44,468 nucleotides of DNA. Origin: Deltaproteobacteria bacterium (GTDB lineage Bacteria > UBA10199 > JADGCS01). The stretch is from assembly GCA_015228875.1 (NCBI GenBank), contig JADGCS010000026.1, forward strand, positions 1 to 44,468, read 5' to 3'. Within the stretch, counting starts at the first letter, position 1. Every line of letters starts with the position of its first letter. The position numbers and the translations under genes are program-made. Shown piece by piece: positions 42,177 to 44,468 of this stretch. Below the pieces are notes generated by a model that worked only from the letters and a program-made list of their open reading frames with translations, was not told the DNA's origin and searched no databases.

Positions 42177-43690
42177 TTATGCTTTCAATACCTCCACATA
42201 TTCGGCAACAACCTGAAGTTCACCTTCTTCAGCATTCTCAATCACAATAGATTCGTAGGTTGGGTTCGTGGGCTTGAGTGTAATTTTTGTATGCCTCCAC
42301 TCATCACCTGCCTGCTGCTTTTCGCTCTCATAACGTTTTATGGTATAGCGTTCGCCTGTTTCCGGATCGGCTGTATCCCTTAATTGCACCAGCACAGTTT
42401 TTCCCTGACGAGTCCCTTCAACAGGAGATGAAAAAAGACAGTAGGATCCATCAGGAATGCCCGGTTCCATAGACTGGCCAACAACTTGCGCAACAAACAT
42501 GCCCTTTCGGAGCATGGCTTTAGAATTGATTTCAATCCATTCCCATGCATCGCTTTCGACCTGCTGCGGATTACTGAAAGTACCAGCCGCCGCCTTAAGA
42601 GGCACCAAAGGGACACAATTTTTATATTTGTCTTGCTCGCTTGGTGAAACTATCCGAAATGGAAGAATCTTTTGTGTATCGCCATGTCGCGCTTTAATTT
42701 CTTCATAGACGCGCTTACGCAAGTATTCTTCAATCACCTGGTTGAAGTTGGGGTCGCCCATGAACTTATTAAAAATATCTTCGTTTTGTTCCATTCGATC
42801 GATGAAAAGGGATTCAAGCTCTTTGCTGAAGACATACTTAAAGTTTTCTATTGTATTTGCACGTGCTGCTTGCTGGAGGTTTTCATCCGCCACGGCATCC
42901 TCTACAACGGAATCCAGAAACAACTGATCAGCAGGCTTGAAGTCAGTGCCAAAGCGGTCATTGAGAACGTCGATCAGCTTTGATAATTGGACGAGTTCAT
43001 CATGGATTTTCCCTGTGCCAACGGCAGAGGGCCCTTTCAGTTCACCTTGCATTGACTTTTGCAATACAATGGAACCCTCACTGATTTTTTGAAGTCGATA
43101 GTATTTGAGGGCAACCTCATCATCGAAATCATAGCGTGGACCGGTTTCTCTCCTGGGCAGTTTTTTTAGCAAGAATCGTCCAAAGGTGTAGAGTTTTTCT
43201 AATTCTGAATCCTGATAGGGAATAATCTGGGAGAGAAAGGAATAGAGATTACGAAAGGCCTGTAATTTTCCCCTAAATAGTTCTTGTTCGGCTTCCTTTT
43301 CTTTTTTCCAGTTTTCGTCATTCTTTACATCTCTCATTTCGTCCTTCAGAGATTTAAACCGATCGACAACACGGTCCAGAATTGAATTGATTTTTGCGTG
43401 GTCTGTTACGGTGTGAGATGCTTTCGGCAGGTAATACGTTTGGCAGAATTCCTCGACATCTTCTGCATGATAAACGCCATATCCATCCAGCTCAGACTGC
43501 AAGGTGTAGAGTTGCTGCGGATCGGCTTCCTCCCCAACGGTCGTGGTTTCATAGTAATCTTGAAAGGCACGGAGAATTTCAGATCGTTCATTGTAAAAAT
43601 CGAGGATGAAGGTATCTTCTTTTCCGGGGAACGTCCTGTTATACTCAACGCGGTCACAATTTGAGTTTTTCTCAATAAAAAAAACATTAA
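42177..43690 (-). pseudogene. hsdR: HsdR C-terminal part fused to a LexA-like S24 peptidase domain (truncated)
   Basis: The continuous frame covers about 480 codons. The upstream part reads NRTFPGKEDTFILDFYNERS and AFQDYYETTT, the segment after helicase motif VI in type I restriction HsdR subunits. Before it QIVTALS lies in another frame, so a small deletion near 43645 adds to truncation by the IS4 insertion. The helical HsdR C-terminus runs on to about residue 280, counted from TTG 43502. Then an S24 domain follows: Ala-Gly in LKAAAGTFS (306-307), Ser344 in VVGQSMEPGIPDG and Lys389 in YTIKRY, with family spacing. Nuclease and most of the helicase are absent, so it is not a working restriction subunit. 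Confidence 0.85.
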
Positions 43691-43736
43691 CAAGTGTTGT
43701 ATTTCACTTTTACATAGATTGATACTTTTGAGGTCT

Positions 43737-43786
43737 CCCCCCCCTCCCTTGATGGGAGGGGGTTGGGGGCATAAGCGCTAACTTAA
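43737..43786 (-). repeat. IS4-type element end, inverted copy of 112-160
   Basis: The reverse complement reads TTAAGTTAGCGCTTATGCCC followed by the C-rich/G-rich hairpin, nearly identical to 112-160. It is the left end of the IS4 element whose transposase starts at 43844. The HsdR remnant ends at this boundary. Confidence 0.85.
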
Positions 43787-43843
43787 TATATGGACTTTTG
43801 GATTGAAAAATAATATAAAAGTGCCTTCTAATGGGGGGGCACG

Positions 43844-44468
43844 ATGCAGAAAATCAAATCAGTTCACGAAGATTGGGATTATTTGGTTCGATTTTTGCCA
43901 ACAGGATGGCAAGAACAATCAAGAGAGCTTGGCGCATTAAGGAGAGTCAGAAATTTTAAAGATGCGGAAGCGTTGTTGCGGTCGCTATTGATACATTTTG
44001 TTGATGGGTGCTCTTTGCGTGAAACAGCAACTCGTATCAAAGAGGGTGGCATAGCCGATGTTTCAGATGTTGCGTTGTTGAAGCGATTAAATTGTTCTGG
44101 TGAATGGTTAAGGTGGATGGCGTGTGAGCTGATGAAAAAATGGAGATCAAAACCTCCCGCTGATATTTTCCCCAAAGGGTATTCGTTTCGGATTGTTGAT
44201 GGGACAATGGTCAATGAACCCGGTAGCACAGGATCAGATTGGAGGATTCATTACTCGATTGGTATGTCCAGTTTGCGGTGTGATGAGGTAAAAGTTACAG
44301 ATGTTAAGACAGGTGAGAGTTTTAAACGGTTTAGTGTCAAGAGTGGCGATGTTTTTCTGGGTGACCGCGGGTATTGTCATACGCCAGGCATTGAACACGT
44401 CAAAAAAAATGGTGGTGATGTGTTGGTCAGGATTAACTTAACGTGTTTACCGTTGTATGACAAGAAGG
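43844..44468 (+). CDS. IS4-family transposase, N-terminal part (cut by window edge)
   Basis: 208 codons from ATG 43844, open to the right edge. GGGGGGGCACG just before the start may serve as a ribosome site. The N-terminus (MQKIKSVHEDWDYLVRFLPT) has the helical SLRETA segment before the catalytic core. The first DDE Asp is in SFRIVDGTMVNEPG and the second in FLGDRGYCH, both as in IS4 enzymes; the catalytic Glu lies beyond the edge. The frame is intact over the visible part. With the fragment at 1-114 it represents the two ends of one element type. Confidence 0.92.
   Translation, partial: MQKIKSVHEDWDYLVRFLPTGWQEQSRELGALRRVRNFKDAEALLRSLLIHFVDGCSLRETATRIKEGGIADVSDVALLKRLNCSGEWLRWMACELMKKWRSKPPADIFPKGYSFRIVDGTMVNEPGSTGSDWRIHYSIGMSSLRCDEVKVTDVKTGESFKRFSVKSGDVFLGDRGYCHTPGIEHVKKNGGDVLVRINLTCLPLYDKK

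Noticed and set aside
39963-43690. A functional type I restriction system
   Set aside because: hsdM is absent. HsdR lacks its nuclease and most of its helicase and has a frameshift. HsdS survives only as a C-terminal stub 33 kb away.

Overview
The window reads as the chromosome of a Gram-negative, probably delta-proteobacteria-like uncultured bacterium. This is inferred from Sec and lipoprotein signal peptides, the ribBA-ribH-nusB block followed by an orphan peptidase-M17 N-terminal domain, a class II (B12-dependent) ribonucleotide reductase with paired NrdR boxes, TrhP and RlmH. I cannot place it at genus or family level. Both window edges lie inside one IS4-family element: its 3' end is at 1-160 and its 5' end is at 43737-44468, in the same orientation and with matching inverted-repeat ends. 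The 44 kb are therefore either a segment between two IS copies or a contig that broke in a multicopy IS.

Layout. 179-5315: surface or secreted proteins of unknown role, including one with C-terminal FG-GAP-like repeats. 5365-7172: a tandem-repeat and palindrome region, a DUF4143-type AAA ATPase and a decayed IS91-like fragment. 7262-8999: trmB and a XerD-like recombinase. 9003-11306: an accessory insert (hsdS 3' remnant, darT, darG, small ORF) bracketed by inverted copies of a MITE-like terminal repeat. 11341-12601: an M50 protease and rlmE, convergent and overlapping. 12916-14805: an acidic orphan protein. 14853-18811 (minus strand): a four-gene unit of hybrid sensor kinase, two CheY-like regulators and a secreted endonuclease/exonuclease/phosphatase-fold enzyme. 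19416-22911: two paralogous M30-like lipoprotein metallopeptidases. 23152-25803: ribBA, ribH, nusB and the M17-N protein. 26017-27109: an XRE-nucleotidyltransferase pair resembling a toxin-antitoxin module, with a perfect operator palindrome and apparently leaderless start. 27386-31864: a giant unknown protein with about ten copies of a Tyr/Gly-aromatic-x-Phe motif and a possible JAMM-like C-terminus. 32038-33336: trhP. 33774-35435: two lineage-specific proteins. 35690-39966: nrdJ with NrdR and DnaA boxes, then rlmH. 39963-43690 (minus strand): a decaying defence remnant, with two RhuM paralogues (one cut by an IS3 end) downstream of a truncated HsdR fused to a LexA-like S24 domain.

Housekeeping RNA modification (TrmB, RlmE, RlmH, TrhP), riboflavin synthesis and dNTP synthesis are intact. 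Between them sit defence and mobile remnants (HsdS, DarTG, RhuM, HsdR-S24, IS4, IS3, IS91) and at least four families of short intergenic repeats. The most unusual signals are an ~80-bp dispersed element with a compensated hairpin, the repeat architecture of the giant protein, the HsdR-S24 fusion and the MITE-bracketed DarTG cassette. No rRNA, tRNA or CRISPR array was recognised.
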